Below, in pieces: positions 39,657 to 64,000 of a stretch of 64,000 nt of DNA. This DNA is from Pempheris klunzingeri (lineage: Eukaryota > Chordata > Actinopteri > Acropomatiformes > Pempheridae): assembly GCF_042242105.1 (NCBI RefSeq), contig NC_092028.1, forward strand, positions 16,024,768-16,088,767. Direction: 5' to 3'. How positions within the stretch are numbered: the stretch's first letter is position 1; each line of letters starts with the position of its first letter. A program made the position numbers and the translations under genes. The notes under the pieces were generated by a model. It was not told the DNA's origin, did no database searches, and worked only from the letters and a program-made list of their open reading frames with translations.

Positions 39657-40670
39657 CCCCCGTAATACTGTATTTTACCCCAAATGAATAATATTTACCA
39701 GATTTAAATAAGGCATTTAACATGTGTGTGTTTATTTGGGTGTTCACATCTGGATCCCCCTCGGTGGCATGAATAAGGGGAATTCCACATACCTCCTCAG
39801 CTTTATACCCCTCAGCACGTATTGTGCAACACACAAACACAGACACACACTGATTTTCACCTTTTTACAGCAACTCCTTCAAGTATTCAAAAGTAGCCAA
39901 CTGTCATCACCGGCTTTCATATGTCAAAAATAATCCTTGAATAAAAGATTAATATATCGTCAGCAGCAAAATTTGGCACAGTCAAACTTTAATTCTCCAC
40001 ATTTGCACTTTCACTTTGGTGCCAGAAGAGCAAATTCCTTGTAACCTCGCCTGTCAGTCACTCTGCAGTAATTGTTTCTCTAGATCCCTCAGCCTCTTCC
40101 CATTGGCTTGTCGGCATCCTGGATTTGTGTGGAGAACACCGTGTTACACCAGTACTAGAGACCGTGAAGACGGTGAGTGGACTTTGTGTCGCCCTGTGCA
40201 TCTGTAGCAGTAATTTCACAAAGTAAATGATTGCTTGGTCAAAACAGAATCCAAATTAATTTAAAACGTATTTTGGGGAAGTCCGCAGAAAAGGCTCCCT
40301 GCTGTCATTCGGACCGGCGGCTCTGTTGTGTCCCCAAAAAACACAGACCTCAAAACCCAAAGTGAGACCAGATGAGATCTACAGGAAGGGCAGGAAGATC
40401 TGTGTGTGAGTGCGCGTGACTATGTGTGTGTGTGTCGGTAAAGGGGTTAAAAAAGAAGAGGTCAAAGACTCAGAATACATTCCCACAGGAATGAGGCTCA
40501 CAGACAACCCAATATGATTATCAGCTTTACGACAAAGTGAGGGTGTGGTGGTGGTGGTGGTGTTTTTAGGACAAATATCCAACTTTTCTTTGACCAGGGC
40601 TCAAAACCATGAACCTGTGCTGATTTGTAAAATTTAAGTTTTGATCCAAATAATTTCTTTGCCCCATAAG

Positions 40671-41460
40671 TTAAAAAAATAGTTGGGCATTTTAGGAAAT
40701 TTGCTTTCTTTTTCAGAAGAAAATTAGATTTTAGCCAGTTAGCTTAGCATGAAGATGAAAACAGGAGGAAACAGTATAAACTGTATGAAGGTAACAAACG
40801 CTGCCCTCTAATGGAACTTGTGCGCTCGTTATTTCACGAACTTCTGTGACACTGGGTTGCCAAAAGAATCATCGCTGTAACGCGAGAAAGCCAACCAGGC
40901 TAACGAGCAGGTAACCTTAACGCAGGAAATGTGAGGCAGCTGGGAACATTTTCCTCAGACATAAAGTTACAAAGAAAACTCCATATGCTTAAAATTACAA
41001 TATATTAACTTACCTCCATGGCCTCTGCTATTTCTGAAAACATGTCACAACTCATGGACCTTTCCAAAAAATTCCCCTTTAGAAGTTGTGACTACCACAA
41101 GAGCGGACCTTTAAAGCTCGCTAACTCTTTCTATCTCATTTGTTTATTCTGTTGGAAAAAAAAAACTGTAAATTCACCATTTTACAACCATCAAATTGCC
41201 TGGTCCATTACATAACCCCTTGTAAAATGGCAATTAATCCTTGTTACAATTCCATTTTCATACGAACAAAATACAACAACATATTGGTAGGCTGATGTTT
41301 TCGCCTTTGGAGACATTCGGGCAAACTGTTTCCACCTGTTTTAGCAAACCAACTAATGGCTGTAGCTCAATATTTAGCATACGGACATGCGAGTGGCATC
41401 ACTCCTCTAATCCAGCTCTTGCCAAGAAAGCAGATAAGTGTCCCAATGTCTTAATAAGTT
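40671..41460. mobile_element. TTAA-flanked MITE, long form with internal module
   Basis: The left arm (TTAA, then TAGTTGGGCATTTTAGGAAA, then GCCAGTTAGCTTAGCATGAA) and right arm (CTGTTTCCACCTGTTTTAGC, then GGACATGCGAGTGGCATCAC, then TTGCCAAGAAAGCAGATAAG) belong to the same family as the 38.9 kb copy. Between the arms lies a module of about 150 bases, including ATGCTTAAAATTACAATAT and GAAGTTGTGACTACCACAAG, that also occurs in the copy at 45 kb. No coding capacity. Confidence 0.6.
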
Positions 41461-41727
41461 CAAACTAAGCAACATATCAATCCCTGGAGTGAAATATGCA
41501 ATTTTTAAAGTTCAGTTATCTCCTGCCAGGCCTGTTCTTTCCTGGTGGGTCACATATTTGGTACGCTCCTGTCCCCTTTGGCCAAAACAACCATCAGCAC
41601 CTTCTCTGATGGTTTGCTTGTCTGAGTTGCACATGATTTCGCATTCCTGTGAAATGCAGACTGGCCCCACAGGGTAGAAGCCCATCTCCTGTTTCTGCAG
41701 CATGAAACAGTTTGACACACACATGCA

Positions 41728-41757
41728 AACACACACACACACACACACACACATACA
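41728..41757. repeat. (CA)n microsatellite
   Basis: About 15 CA units in the msrb1-hs3st6 spacer. Confidence 0.9.
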
Positions 41758-44700
41758 CATATTACTGTTGGCCTGCAGGATCTCACAGGACAGGTGATAC
41801 TATTTTAGCAAACCTGACTCAACAGTGAGGCAATGGACAGAGCAGTTGTGTCTTTTTTTTTTTTTTTTTTTAGGATGACAGCTCTCTTTTCTCACAGTCG
41901 ATGTGACAGGTTGGAATTCGAAAAACATGGGAAACTCCAGAGAGTGGAGAGACAAACTGCTGTGGTTTTACACCAGTAATTACAGTCAGTTAACACCCAT
42001 CTGATGACTGTTTTTATTTACAGAGATCGCCCAGGTTTGACTTGTTTATATAAATGAACGCGGAGCCACCAGTCAAATAATGAGACATTCACCCAGTTGC
42101 TCGTTCACACGCATCTTTAGCCCATCCAATTGTTTTGGATAAGCTGAATGACTGTGAAAATTAACAAGCACGTCTATTTGGGTGGCGGTTCTGGCCCAGT
42201 AACAGTAGCACAGTGTTCGATCCATCAGTCCGTGTCGGTGAATTGCAAAGATGGAAAGAAAGTTGTTTTTCACACACTGGGCGGAAATAGATGGTGACAG
42301 TGACACATAAAAGGCAGGGCTGTGGTTTGGAGCTGACGTCATGGCAATCAACATTCAAGACGACGAGGCCTTTCAATGAAGGAAAGCCACACAGAGCAGC
42401 CCACAAGCATTTCAGTAAGTAACAGTCTGGGATTGGGTACCACAAGTGGTACATGTGCACGCAGACTGGAACAATAGGCGTCCGCCGGCACATGGATGCA
42501 TGCAGAGGACCTTGAAGACATAAAAGTCTCTGCACGCACATGCGCACTCTTCACATAAACAGTCAGACACATGTTGCACTTCAAAATGTTTCACCTTCAC
42601 GGCTCTGTCAGATTTGCAGCCACACGTCTTTGTGAATCCCCTAAAATGAGCTGGGAGGCATGAAACTGTACACTGAACTAATCACGGTTGTCTCTTTTTC
42701 AACCTCCTTTCTCACTCTGTTTCTCACCCGCTCACACTCATCTTCTGTCATGCAGATCCAAACGCACGCATAGGCGCACGCAAGTTCATCTCACGGCCCC
42801 CCTTCTGCCTTCACCTCCACCCTTCCCAACACACCCAATATCACTTAGGAGCCAACCGCCAGATCCCACTTTTCACCGCAGAGCTGCGGATTAGAAAAGG
42901 AGGCATTTCCCAAATGGTCTGTGGCTTGTGTGATGACATGATTGTCATTCAGTTTAATTCCCTCTGTACTCTTTAGATCCCCACTTGCCTGATCCTCCTG
43001 CTACAATAAAGCACCCAGAGAAGGTAAATAACAGTTTAAAAAACATGAGACTCCTGTACAGACTTGCTCCCTAGAAAGGCATCTTAGTTTTTATTGCCAA
43101 GATGAAAGACACATTGAAAATAGCTCCGCACAGCTGGTTTCAAGCCGTCGAGGAAGGATTGCGTTCATTTTTGTTTATTTGAAAAATCTCTCTGGGCTCA
43201 TATCTCTATATGTGTATATCAGTTACGTAATTGAACCTCTTGGCTGTGCCCAAATCGAGCCCTCATGATGTCCTCCTATATAAATATCTCCCATGTTGAA
43301 CTTGAGGCATTATGTAGATCTAACACTGTTTAATGCTTTCAAGGCCGTCGAGGCTGATGCGTAAGCACCAAACATCTCTCCTCTCAGATCTTCAGTACAT
43401 TCATCCTTTCAGATTCCTCTATAAAGCTGCAGGGCAAATATGGAAGTCCGAAAGTTCTTTTGGAAGCGGAAAAAAGACCAGTGCACCTGTGTGAAGGTGG
43501 CGGGACACAGAGGATGGAGGAGTGGGAGGAGTAGAGGAAGATGTAGGGAAGGGGGCATTGTGTGTGGATGGAGAGATCAGAGTGATTTGGTTCAGTCCTT
43601 CGTCTCCACGTCCATCCATCATTCTTACTGACTTTGCTTACGTCTGCAGATGAAAGTTGGGGAGGCTCCATGAGCGAGGTGGGGCTTCACAGTCGCTTTG
43701 TTGTTGGCTTTTGTATTCAGTGATCCTCTCCACCCGAGGGCTCGGCTGTTGAGCATCTAACGTGCAGCCGACAGTGTGGTGTGACATCTTTTATTTCTTC
43801 AAAGGAGCAGCACTTTCAGACGTCACAATTTGACCATTAAACTTAATTGTTTTGGGATAACCCCCTTTGGTCTAATAACCACACGACTGCATAGAAAACT
43901 GGATTAAAAAGTGAATTTATTTAGAGGTCATAAAAGCTACAATTAATCCAAAACAGTAGGAAAACATTCTGATATAATCTTCAATCTGGTGTTCATTACT
44001 GGTAAATATCTCATTCAATCCAGACACAATAAATAGCATCAGGTTCCGTTTGTAGGAAACTACCGCCAGTGCCTCTGCACCGCTCCATGAGTATCCTCTG
44101 TGGTTTCAGAGATCTGTCATGACGGCTTTAAGGATTCTGCCGGGTATCTTGCGGCTATCGCAAATGGCCGACAGCTTCTTTCTCATACTGGAAATTACAA
44201 AATGAGAGTGGAACATTCTGTTTTTGCCGAGGAGGATTTGTAATTTGCTGTAATGGCTGACACATGTACACACCGTCAGCAGGCCTCCGGCTATGGAAAT
44301 CTCTATCAGTGCTACGCACAGGGATGCAGCGGCAGCAGCAGTACACACCTGCCCGCCACCGGCGTTTAGAAATGCAGGCCTAGTCTGGATATAAATGCCC
44401 GTGCATGAATGTTAGCACACAGTAATGTACACAAAGATATGGAGACGTATGCACACAAACACATCTACAGAAAGACATATTATCCAACATCAATCCTATA
44501 CATACAGACACAGTTCACAACTTGCATGCCATATTTGTCTCCTCAACACCACTGCAGCCTGTTTGTTTCTTTAATCTCGTTGTTTATGTTTCTGGGTCCA
44601 AACCTGTCAGTATAGCTCCAACTAGAGCAATTAGCATGAGGGAAAAGCAAATAAAATGTCTGATGAAAGCAAAGCCTGGATCCTGACCTCATTCTGACTG

Positions 44701-44962
44701 AATCTGCCGCTAGCCAGTAGACAGTCATTTCCAAAGCTGTGAATTCCTCAGTGCCAGGCTGGCCTCTCTCTGGATGGATTTACAATGGCTGTTTGTGCTT
44801 CAAAACATATCATTATTCTATATTTGCCTGGGTCATGTCAGTATCCGCAGACCTTTGTTTGAGCAACTCTCTTTTATTTTTCAATCTGGTTTCACGTCTC
44901 AGAAGACGGAAATCGCAATCACAGCCTCTGAAATGCTTCACTATGAAAAGCTTATACCTTCC

Positions 44963-45960
44963 TTAAAGGAAAAGTTCCACATTTTGGGACAGACTCTCAT
45001 TCGCTCTCTTGTCCAGAGGTAGATGAGAAGATTGACAGCACTCTCGTGTGCACTAGATACGAAGCTGCAGTCAGTCAGCTAACAGTCGGCTAACCTAGCT
45101 TAGCAGGCTAAGATAAAACAGCTGCTAGCATGGCTCTAGCTAAAGGTAACAAAATACTGCTCTGCCTCTGAGACTCACTTATCAACATGTTGTACCTTGT
45201 TTGATCTGCACACAACCTGAAGTGTCAAAACATCAAAACCACCATTTTATGTTGGGTTATGTGATCTTTAGTGGTGTTGGCAGGTTGATTTTTTTTTTTT
45301 ACGCTTGGCGCTGTAGTGGTTACGCCATTAGACCCATTGCTAGGCAACAATGATAGGCAAAATAGACGTCAAAGGACTCCTCCTTGTCACCTTTTACAAT
45401 TTTCAGTCATTTATAGCTAAAAAGTTGTTTCTGTTGGCATCTAGAAGTCACCGCGGCCAACAACGATGCTAGCTAGCAAGCGGGTAATGTAACATTAATG
45501 CAGAAAATGTGAGGCTGTTAGGAATATCAACATTTTCCCAAGACATAAAGTTGCTAAGAAAACTTTTTATGCTTAAAATTACAATATCCTCACTTACCAT
45601 GAACGGAATAATTATTTGTTTTCAATTTCTGAAAATGTCAACAACCTGTCACAATCAGCGAAACTCTGACCTTTCTGAAAGTTTCCTCTTCGGAAGTTGT
45701 GAATACCACAAGAGAAAGAGATTCATATGCACTTTTATCGAAAACACGTTAAACACGACCCCATTTGAAAGCACCATGAGCTTAGTTAGCCAGCTGCTGT
45801 TGGCAGCCTGCGGATCACCAGACAGACAAGAGAGTGATATCAATATTCTTATCCAACAAAGCGAAAAGTCAAACTTTTTCTCAAAGTTTAATCTCTACTT
45901 TCTCAGAGGACACAAAGCTGAACAAAGATAACATATAAAACCCTCATTCAGCAAAGGGCG
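44963..45960. mobile_element. TTAA-flanked MITE, long form, right end unclear
   Basis: Starts with TTAAAGGAAAAGTTCCACAT followed by TTTGGG, then GGTAGATGAGAAGATTGACA and GCTAACCTAGCTTAGCAGGC, a clear left arm of the same family. The internal module (ATGCTTAAAATTACAATAT near 45569; GGAAGTTGTGAATACCACAA near 45691) matches the 40.7 kb copy. I could not find the right arm, so the end coordinate is approximate. Confidence 0.5.
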
Positions 45961-46864
45961 TTTGCCATATTCATTTATTATCTCTGTATGAAACCTACTG
46001 TGCCCCCAGGGCGGAGCGTTCCCCTTTACCTCCCCTCACTCTCTCTCCATCCCACCATCCATTCAAACGGCCACATGGGGTGTTAGTCAGGTTCAAAGTC
46101 TGAGCTCCATCTTTTTGCCAGAAGAAACCCTAAACCTGCTGCAGCTTTACAGTCGTGGGGGAATATCCCGCTGCAGATCCTTCCTGTAAAGCCCCCAAAG
46201 GTGACACACTCTGCCTCTGATACTGTATTTATGGGGCAGATCAGCGGCTGGGGCCCCTCCTGCTTCAGGCCTATTGTTTTGGAGGTTTGTGTCGGGAGGC
46301 TTGTCACTGTGTCTGCTGCGTGTTTGAGTCTCAGGGTGCAGGGAGAGTACAAGAGGTTTTGGATAGACATCCTCAGGGCAACTCTTATTCACAGGGCTGA
46401 CTGAGACATCTATCATATGGGTTCAAAGGGCCAAGAGGATTTTCCTCTGTGGCGTCAGCTTACATCTGTAAAACACTGATGTGCCTGTAGCTCATAATAA
46501 AGAGCTCAAGATTTTCTTTTTTTTCATGTTAAGTCCCACAAAAACGACAAATTCTATCTAAAGAAGAGAAAATAATTCAGACGGCTGCTAATATAAATAA
46601 CTTTAAGTTACGAACAGACCACAAAGGAAAAAATGTTTTCCCAGTGGGTTTGCATCAAGTGGTCTCTTTGGAATTATGTATGTTACTAATACATACTATA
46701 ATTTATGATAGTTATAAAGAAATTGAAAAATGCTGCCATATAAAAATAAACATGGGCTACAACCCTAGACTCTATATGTAGTTATGTTTATGTATAGCTT
46801 CAGGAGGGAGGGGTGGAGACGTGTAAAGAAAAAAAAAAAAAGGGCGTAGGAAAAGCGGAGGAGA

Positions 46865-59096
<12,232 letters not shown>

Positions 59097-59740
59097 CAAG
59101 AGATCCCTGCGATAGCCCTGATAAAAATCAGTCTCTTAATTTGTGCAGAGACTGACTGTTAAATGCTCCACAGGGCCAATGTTCTCAGGGACTGGGACTG
59201 AATTCTGCCTCAGTGGAATCAACATGACATGCAGCACATGAACCGTCACTGTTTTGTTGTAGCAGCCGACAGGGACACAGTGCTCCCAATACACACTCAT
59301 AGTTAATGGCTTAGTTATTAAACCATTCAACCGCACGCTTGCTTGTATGTTATGGAAGTTAGAGGCAAACTAGATACCAAAGGGAAAGCAAAAAAAACAT
59401 TGCCTATGAATATCATTTTTGACTTTCTTTATGTTTTGTTTATAGAATAAGCTGATATTTATAGTTTCTGTTGATTTGAAATACAACAGTTACAGATTTC
59501 TTTTATGAAAGAAATGTATTTATTACATGACAAGGCAAGACATAAGACTGACTACGGTTTTGTTGACAGGACATTGGACAAAATGTCATATTTTATGTTA
59601 AACCACTAATTCTTTTTGATTATTAGCAGTGTTACTTTGACTGCATTTATATTTTCTTTACATTCACTGTTTTTATGCTATTTGCAGGATATTTCTCAAT
59701 ACATTGCAGTTGATATACCAATGATACCTCATCTGTAAAT

Positions 59741-59746
59741 AATAAA
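59741..59746 (+). terminator. polyadenylation signal candidate of hs3st6
   Basis: AATAAA 645 bases after the hs3st6 stop, in A/T-rich 3' UTR-like sequence. Confidence 0.55.
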
Positions 59747-59759
59747 TGTCTAACAGTGA

Positions 59760-62700
59760 AAACCACACATACACACATTCCATTTGTAGATATTTGTTGA
59801 TATTTTTCCTATCAAAGCTAAATCACTATTCTACTTGCCTTGAACAGTACCACCTGTTTCCACTGTTACTCACTTATTTTGAACCGCTTTAAACTCCATG
59901 TGTAAATTACACAAAGCGCCATGATGTGTATCTGTGTGAATCTTTGTGTTGTGAAGTAAAGTTTTATCTGACATGATCCGGAGTACAATTTCTAATCCTT
60001 TTTCATTTCATGTGTTACTGTAAAGTTACCAAACAAACTGAGGATTATTTATATAAAGACTGCCAGACAAAAGGTACATTTGGACCACAAAAATGAATCC
60101 TAATCCAATAAATGTGGCCTCCCATGAACAATGATTGTCCTCTCGTACTGCATCAACCGAAACCAGCGTGTGAGGCCTGTCAAGCTTTGAATTTCTCCAC
60201 ATTTTGAGGTCCAGAATGTGCATGGGGTTGTAGTAAAGGCTTCACCCAAAGAGTTTGGAGGGTGGTGACTCTTTTTTTTAGCATTTCCAAAAGCAAAAAT
60301 GCAACACCAAAAGTGTAAGAAATTAGTGAAATAGCTGTTAGCATGTCTGCTAACTAGCTACCTACAGTACTAACCTACTTCCAACACCAATGAGAGCACA
60401 TCATTAAATAAGTTTAAAAGTAATAAGTTAAAACACAATCATAAAAGTCTTTTCTCTTGCTAAAATACTGCTAGCTAAACAGCCACACACGGTTATGTTA
60501 GAACAGAATGATCTTACACTTTTCTTCATACTTAGTAGTATTAAGTTAATATAATAGGGCTAACTAGCTCTCTCTCAATGTTTTCCATATGGGTCATGAA
60601 ATTGTGAGGATATTAGCTGTTTTCCTGAGAGTATTTTAGTATATGTGTCAGAAAACATCAGATCTTTGTGGTGCGATGAGGAGACTGCAAACCTTCCTGA
60701 AATTATTACATGACATAAACATAAACGCCATCGTTCCATATGTTTTCTACATTTTTTCCCATCATTTGAGGTTTTTCAGGAGCTCTTTTAGCCAAGTCAT
60801 CTCAATGAACCAACTCCTAATATTTGCACAACAGTTGTTGGTAGATTTTCATTTTGCTGTTTTTCTCAAATGTTTGTTAAAAGTTGCACTATATTTGGAC
60901 GGAAACGTGGCTAGTGTAAACTGCATAGTAGCTTTGCCGAATGGAAAGCTTAGCAACAGTTACAAAGGAGGGCGGACTAAGTGTAAGTTATGTGTTAACA
61001 ACCAAAATGGCTCCTCTCCTTGACTAGATGTTCCTCACTCCTTTATTTGTGCTCTCCAACTTTAACCCCCTCACAAGCTCTTGCTTTATCTTCTCACTGG
61101 AGACAAATCTCACTCTGTCTCTTGGTCTCTCTCATGCTGCTTTTCCCTCTCGCCACTTCCACACAGCGAGACCACATGTACAGTCTGAGGCCTGCGTGCG
61201 CTGTGGCCTTTAATTACGAAAGATGTCAGCTCAGTCAGAAAGCCCCCTCCTTCCTCTTTGGGCTCAGAATTAGCAGCAGAGCTCTTCTCTTTCATGGTAC
61301 ACTATCCTTTAAGGAAGAAGAAAAAAAAAAACATCTGCTCTGGTGGAACAACCAAAAAAAGGAACCCATTTAAGATCTGAAATACCGACTGAGCTGCAGA
61401 TGGTTTTTTTTTTCCCTTAACAATGTATGGAAATATGCCTAACCAGTATTTGCATCCAGTGATTAAACCAAAAATATTCAATCAAATCAATTAACATTGA
61501 GCTTTGTTTGTGGGAATCAGTGCTTTGTGTGTGAAAAGAATGAGTGACTGCTTGCATTAGCATGCTAGTGTGTGTATTTGTACAAGTTGCACGCACACCC
61601 ATAACAAACCCTTTGGCTTTCCTCATACATCTTGCCTTCTCTAATTCCTGTCAGTATTTCTGTCACATTCCCCTTCTGTTTTATATGTCTGGCATTCATT
61701 TTTTGTGGGCCACAGTAAAATTCAAAAGTGCTTGGCTCACTTCATCTGTGCCAACTTTTATTACTTTGTATTACCAGTCATAGTGATAGCTTTGCCTTTT
61801 CGCTGTGCCAGCGCAGCAGCAGGCATTAAAGATAACTGATTTCCCATTCTGCCATCTGGGAAAGACGTTAGTATCAGCGCTCGCAGGACCAGCCCAGTCG
61901 TTAGGTTTCATTAAATCAGCAGGACATTCGGCATAATCTACAGTTGTCACTAAACCCTAGTAATGATGTGAGAAATCCAGTTGAGGTGAAGGTAGGCAGC
62001 GCAAGAAAAATGGCCGAATGACTGAGAATACATTGAAGATGTATGTCGGTGTCGGTGAAAGTGCACATTTAATGAAGTGTAACTTCCATCCAACTCTGTG
62101 ATCTAAGCAAACAAGTCTTATGATATTGCCTCTGGTCTGTGTTTGCACATATTGCTCCGTATGAGCTCATGAACAGCCAGTATCCACTTGTGGCTGCCAC
62201 AGGAATCTGTAGACACCACCAGCATTTAGTCATGTTTTATGAGTCTGTCATCAATATTTTAGGTGTGCTGCAATTCACAAAGTCCAGACATTCTCACTCA
62301 GTCACGTTCCCATTAGACATTAATTGGATTATTGAATGATTGGACAGTAATTCTTAACCATTTTAAGAGGTTTCTAAGCACAATATCACAAAAACAGGAA
62401 TTGCTGTATCATCTTAGCTTAATAACCACAGCAGGGCATTCTTTTGGGGGGTTTTTTGGTGGCATTTTTGCTATTATTGGACAGATCAGTGAAGAGCAAA
62501 CAGGAAATGAGGGACAAAGAGAGAGAGAGGGGTGTGACACGCAGCAACAGGCCCAGATCGGATCCAAACATGTCGTTGGGGTAAGGACTCTACCAGGTGA
62601 GCTACCAGGACGCCCCCGGCAGCACATTGTTAATTGGATTTTAAACAAAAGACTTGAGCCTTAAATTGAATGATACAATATGTTTTTTTACATAAAACAT

Positions 62701-64000
62701 TGGCCTGGTCATGAACTTAGAGGATTAAGGCTGGTGTTCTAAATTTTTCTGCCCAAAAAAATGCCCCAAAAAAAATACTCTCTGACGTCCTTACCTGTGT
62801 CTCATTTGGTTCCCACAAAAGACATTTATATGGGATGCACTCAGAGAAACACCACAGTGTCCGTGTTCATTGGCATTGAGGAATACATCAGTGGGCGTCT
62901 CAGAAGAATAACACATGTAAGGCTTTTGCAACTCATTACAACTCAATACATTCTTGGTTTTGGTGTTTCTCTGGTAAAAAGTACACACATCCAAAAAAAA
63001 CAAACCTTCAGCATGTGCTGGACCAAGCTGGAGATACTACTGCTAAAAGTTGTACCCACAAGAATCTGGTTTTGTGTTAATTCCTTTTCACGCTGAGCTG
63101 AAATCGAAAAGAGATGTCGGACTCAACGCTTCCACCAAATCCAGATGACAGACAGATGATATGTTTCTCTAAGTTTGTTTGAAATGCAGGATATTCTTGA
63201 TTAAAGCTGCTCAAAACAACTAAAAAGCAAAGACAATAAATTACACATCCATGAAATTCTTCTCTTCTCGTGGGGACAGTAATTTGTTTAGCTTTGGCTG
63301 GCATGCAGCTTCCAAGGATTTGAGCCCACAATTTAATGCATGCCATCGATTCCGGCCATTGTGGATTTGTTTGCATGAGTGAAAATCACCCAATGTGGAT
63401 TGAGTTACAGGCCACTGCGACTATTTAAGATTAAGCGCGATGAGGGATGTATATTTTGTGCGGTGATTCTTATTTGGGAGTAATGGGCACATGGCAGACT
63501 AATCAGAGATGCTCCGAGGGAGGGATGAACCGCTCTGAGGGCTGCGTTGAAGGAAAAGGGGGCTGATTTCTACGCAGCAGATAAAAAAGTAGGATTAGAG
63601 TGTAAAAGTGGTTTCCCTCTGAAGAGCCACAAATGAAGACGGTTCATACTGAGGACTCCACACATTTTCCACCCGTACCGCAGTCTCCTTCGATTCAGGG
63701 AAGAAATGCTCGGGGATTTTCTCTCTTCTCTGTGGTTTAGGCCTCACAGCATCTTGTTAAATTGTGACTCCAGCTTTAATTGATGAGAGAGTAATTTGGG
63801 TTAGAGGGATTTTCAAATGGTCATAGTAGCTCCACACAAATTGAGGAACTTTTTAGGGATATGAGATTAAGAACTTTTACAATAGGATTTTATTACATTG
63901 TTTTTCTGGACACGTTTCAGTGCATGCTTCTGTTGCCATTTTAGCCAACAAATTAAACCAGCCCCAGCTTATTGGGCCTTGATTGGAAAACTTGAACAAT
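59760..64000. other. gene-less right end of the window
   Basis: No exon with family similarity on either strand. Scattered GCTAGC/TTAGC-rich patches at 60330-60560 look like decayed MITE sequence. A SINE lies at 62441-62617. The next gene, expected from synteny to be another 16p13.3-type gene, is not reached. Confidence 0.4.
62441..62617 (-). mobile_element. tRNA-derived SINE
   Basis: Read on the minus strand it begins with a tRNA-like head. The A box TAGCTCACCTGG (complement of 62593-62604) fits TRGCNNANNNGG, and a degenerate B box GTTTGGATCCG (complement of 62559-62569) follows at roughly tRNA spacing. A TCTCTCTCTC tract and a 3' body ending in AATAGCAAAAATGCCACC come next. I recognise the pattern (AGCTCACCTGGTAGAG ... 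TGCTGCGTGTCA) from common teleost SINEs. The B box has drifted, so it is probably silent. Confidence 0.65.

Larger units (their letters stand above)
34850..46860. other. 12-kb gene-less region between msrb1 and hs3st6
   Basis: No exon with family similarity and no RNA gene found on either strand; the ORFs present are short and lack homology I recognise. Contents seen: a (CAGA)n tract at 36215-36243, three MITE copies (38947-39656, 40671-41460, 44963-45960), a (CA)n tract at 41728-41757, a GGTGGTGGTGG tract near 40546 and poly-T at 41853-41871. It may hold distant control elements of hs3st6; nothing in the sequence alone shows that. Confidence 0.45.

Noticed and set aside
46083-46416. Overlapping minus-strand ORFs upstream of hs3st6
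   Set aside because: Two frames of similar length with no homology I recognise and no splice context; most likely chance.

Overview
The window is nuclear DNA of a ray-finned fish, most likely a percomorph. Genes are split by short GT..AG introns, introns carry many (CA)n tracts, and the dispersed repeats are ones I know from teleosts (Rex1-type LINE, TTAA-flanked MITEs, tRNA-derived SINE). The gene set is the fish counterpart of the human 16p13.3 block around RPS2. No sign of bacterial, viral or organellar DNA.

Layout from left to right. 0-3 kb: rnf151 (+), RING/TRAF-finger protein. 3.3-5.9 kb: rps2 (+), with an H/ACA snoRNA in an intron. 6.7-8.4 kb: ndufb10 (-), complex I subunit. 9-13 kb: rpl3l (+), muscle paralogue of ribosomal protein L3. 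13.2-24.4 kb: a TEX2-family PH/SMP lipid-transfer gene (-), convergent with rpl3l. 25.9-27.1 kb: a decayed C2H2 finger remnant beside a broken Rex1-type LINE. 27.2-30 kb: an eight-finger C2H2 gene (-). 30.9-34.85 kb: two tandem, apparently intact msrb1 genes (+), each with an in-frame selenocysteine TGA and its own SECIS. 34.9-46.9 kb: about 12 kb without genes, rich in MITEs. 47.2-59.7 kb: hs3st6 (+), two coding exons split by a 10.8 kb intron. 59.8-64 kb: nothing recognised except a SINE.

The genes do not form a pathway. Two are ribosomal proteins, one is mitochondrial, two are selenoenzymes that reduce methionine-R-sulfoxide, one is a Golgi heparan sulfate 3-O-sulfotransferase, one a predicted ER lipid-transfer protein, one a probable ubiquitin ligase and one a probable DNA-binding protein. 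What holds them together is old synteny: apart from the TEX2-type and zinc-finger genes, the content and order agree with human HS3ST6-MSRB1-RPL3L-NDUFB10-RPS2-RNF151 as I remember it.

I did not find a new biological system. The points most worth a second look are: the tandem msrb1 pair, one copy of which uses UGA both as selenocysteine and as stop, with base-pair covariation between the two SECIS stems; upstream ORFs that overlap the tex2l and hs3st6 starts; the TEX2 paralogue inside the 16p13.3-type block; the rps2 intronic snoRNA; the zinc-finger remnant; and a long MITE subfamily with a shared internal module. Exon borders come from reading splice sites and protein similarity by eye, without alignment software.
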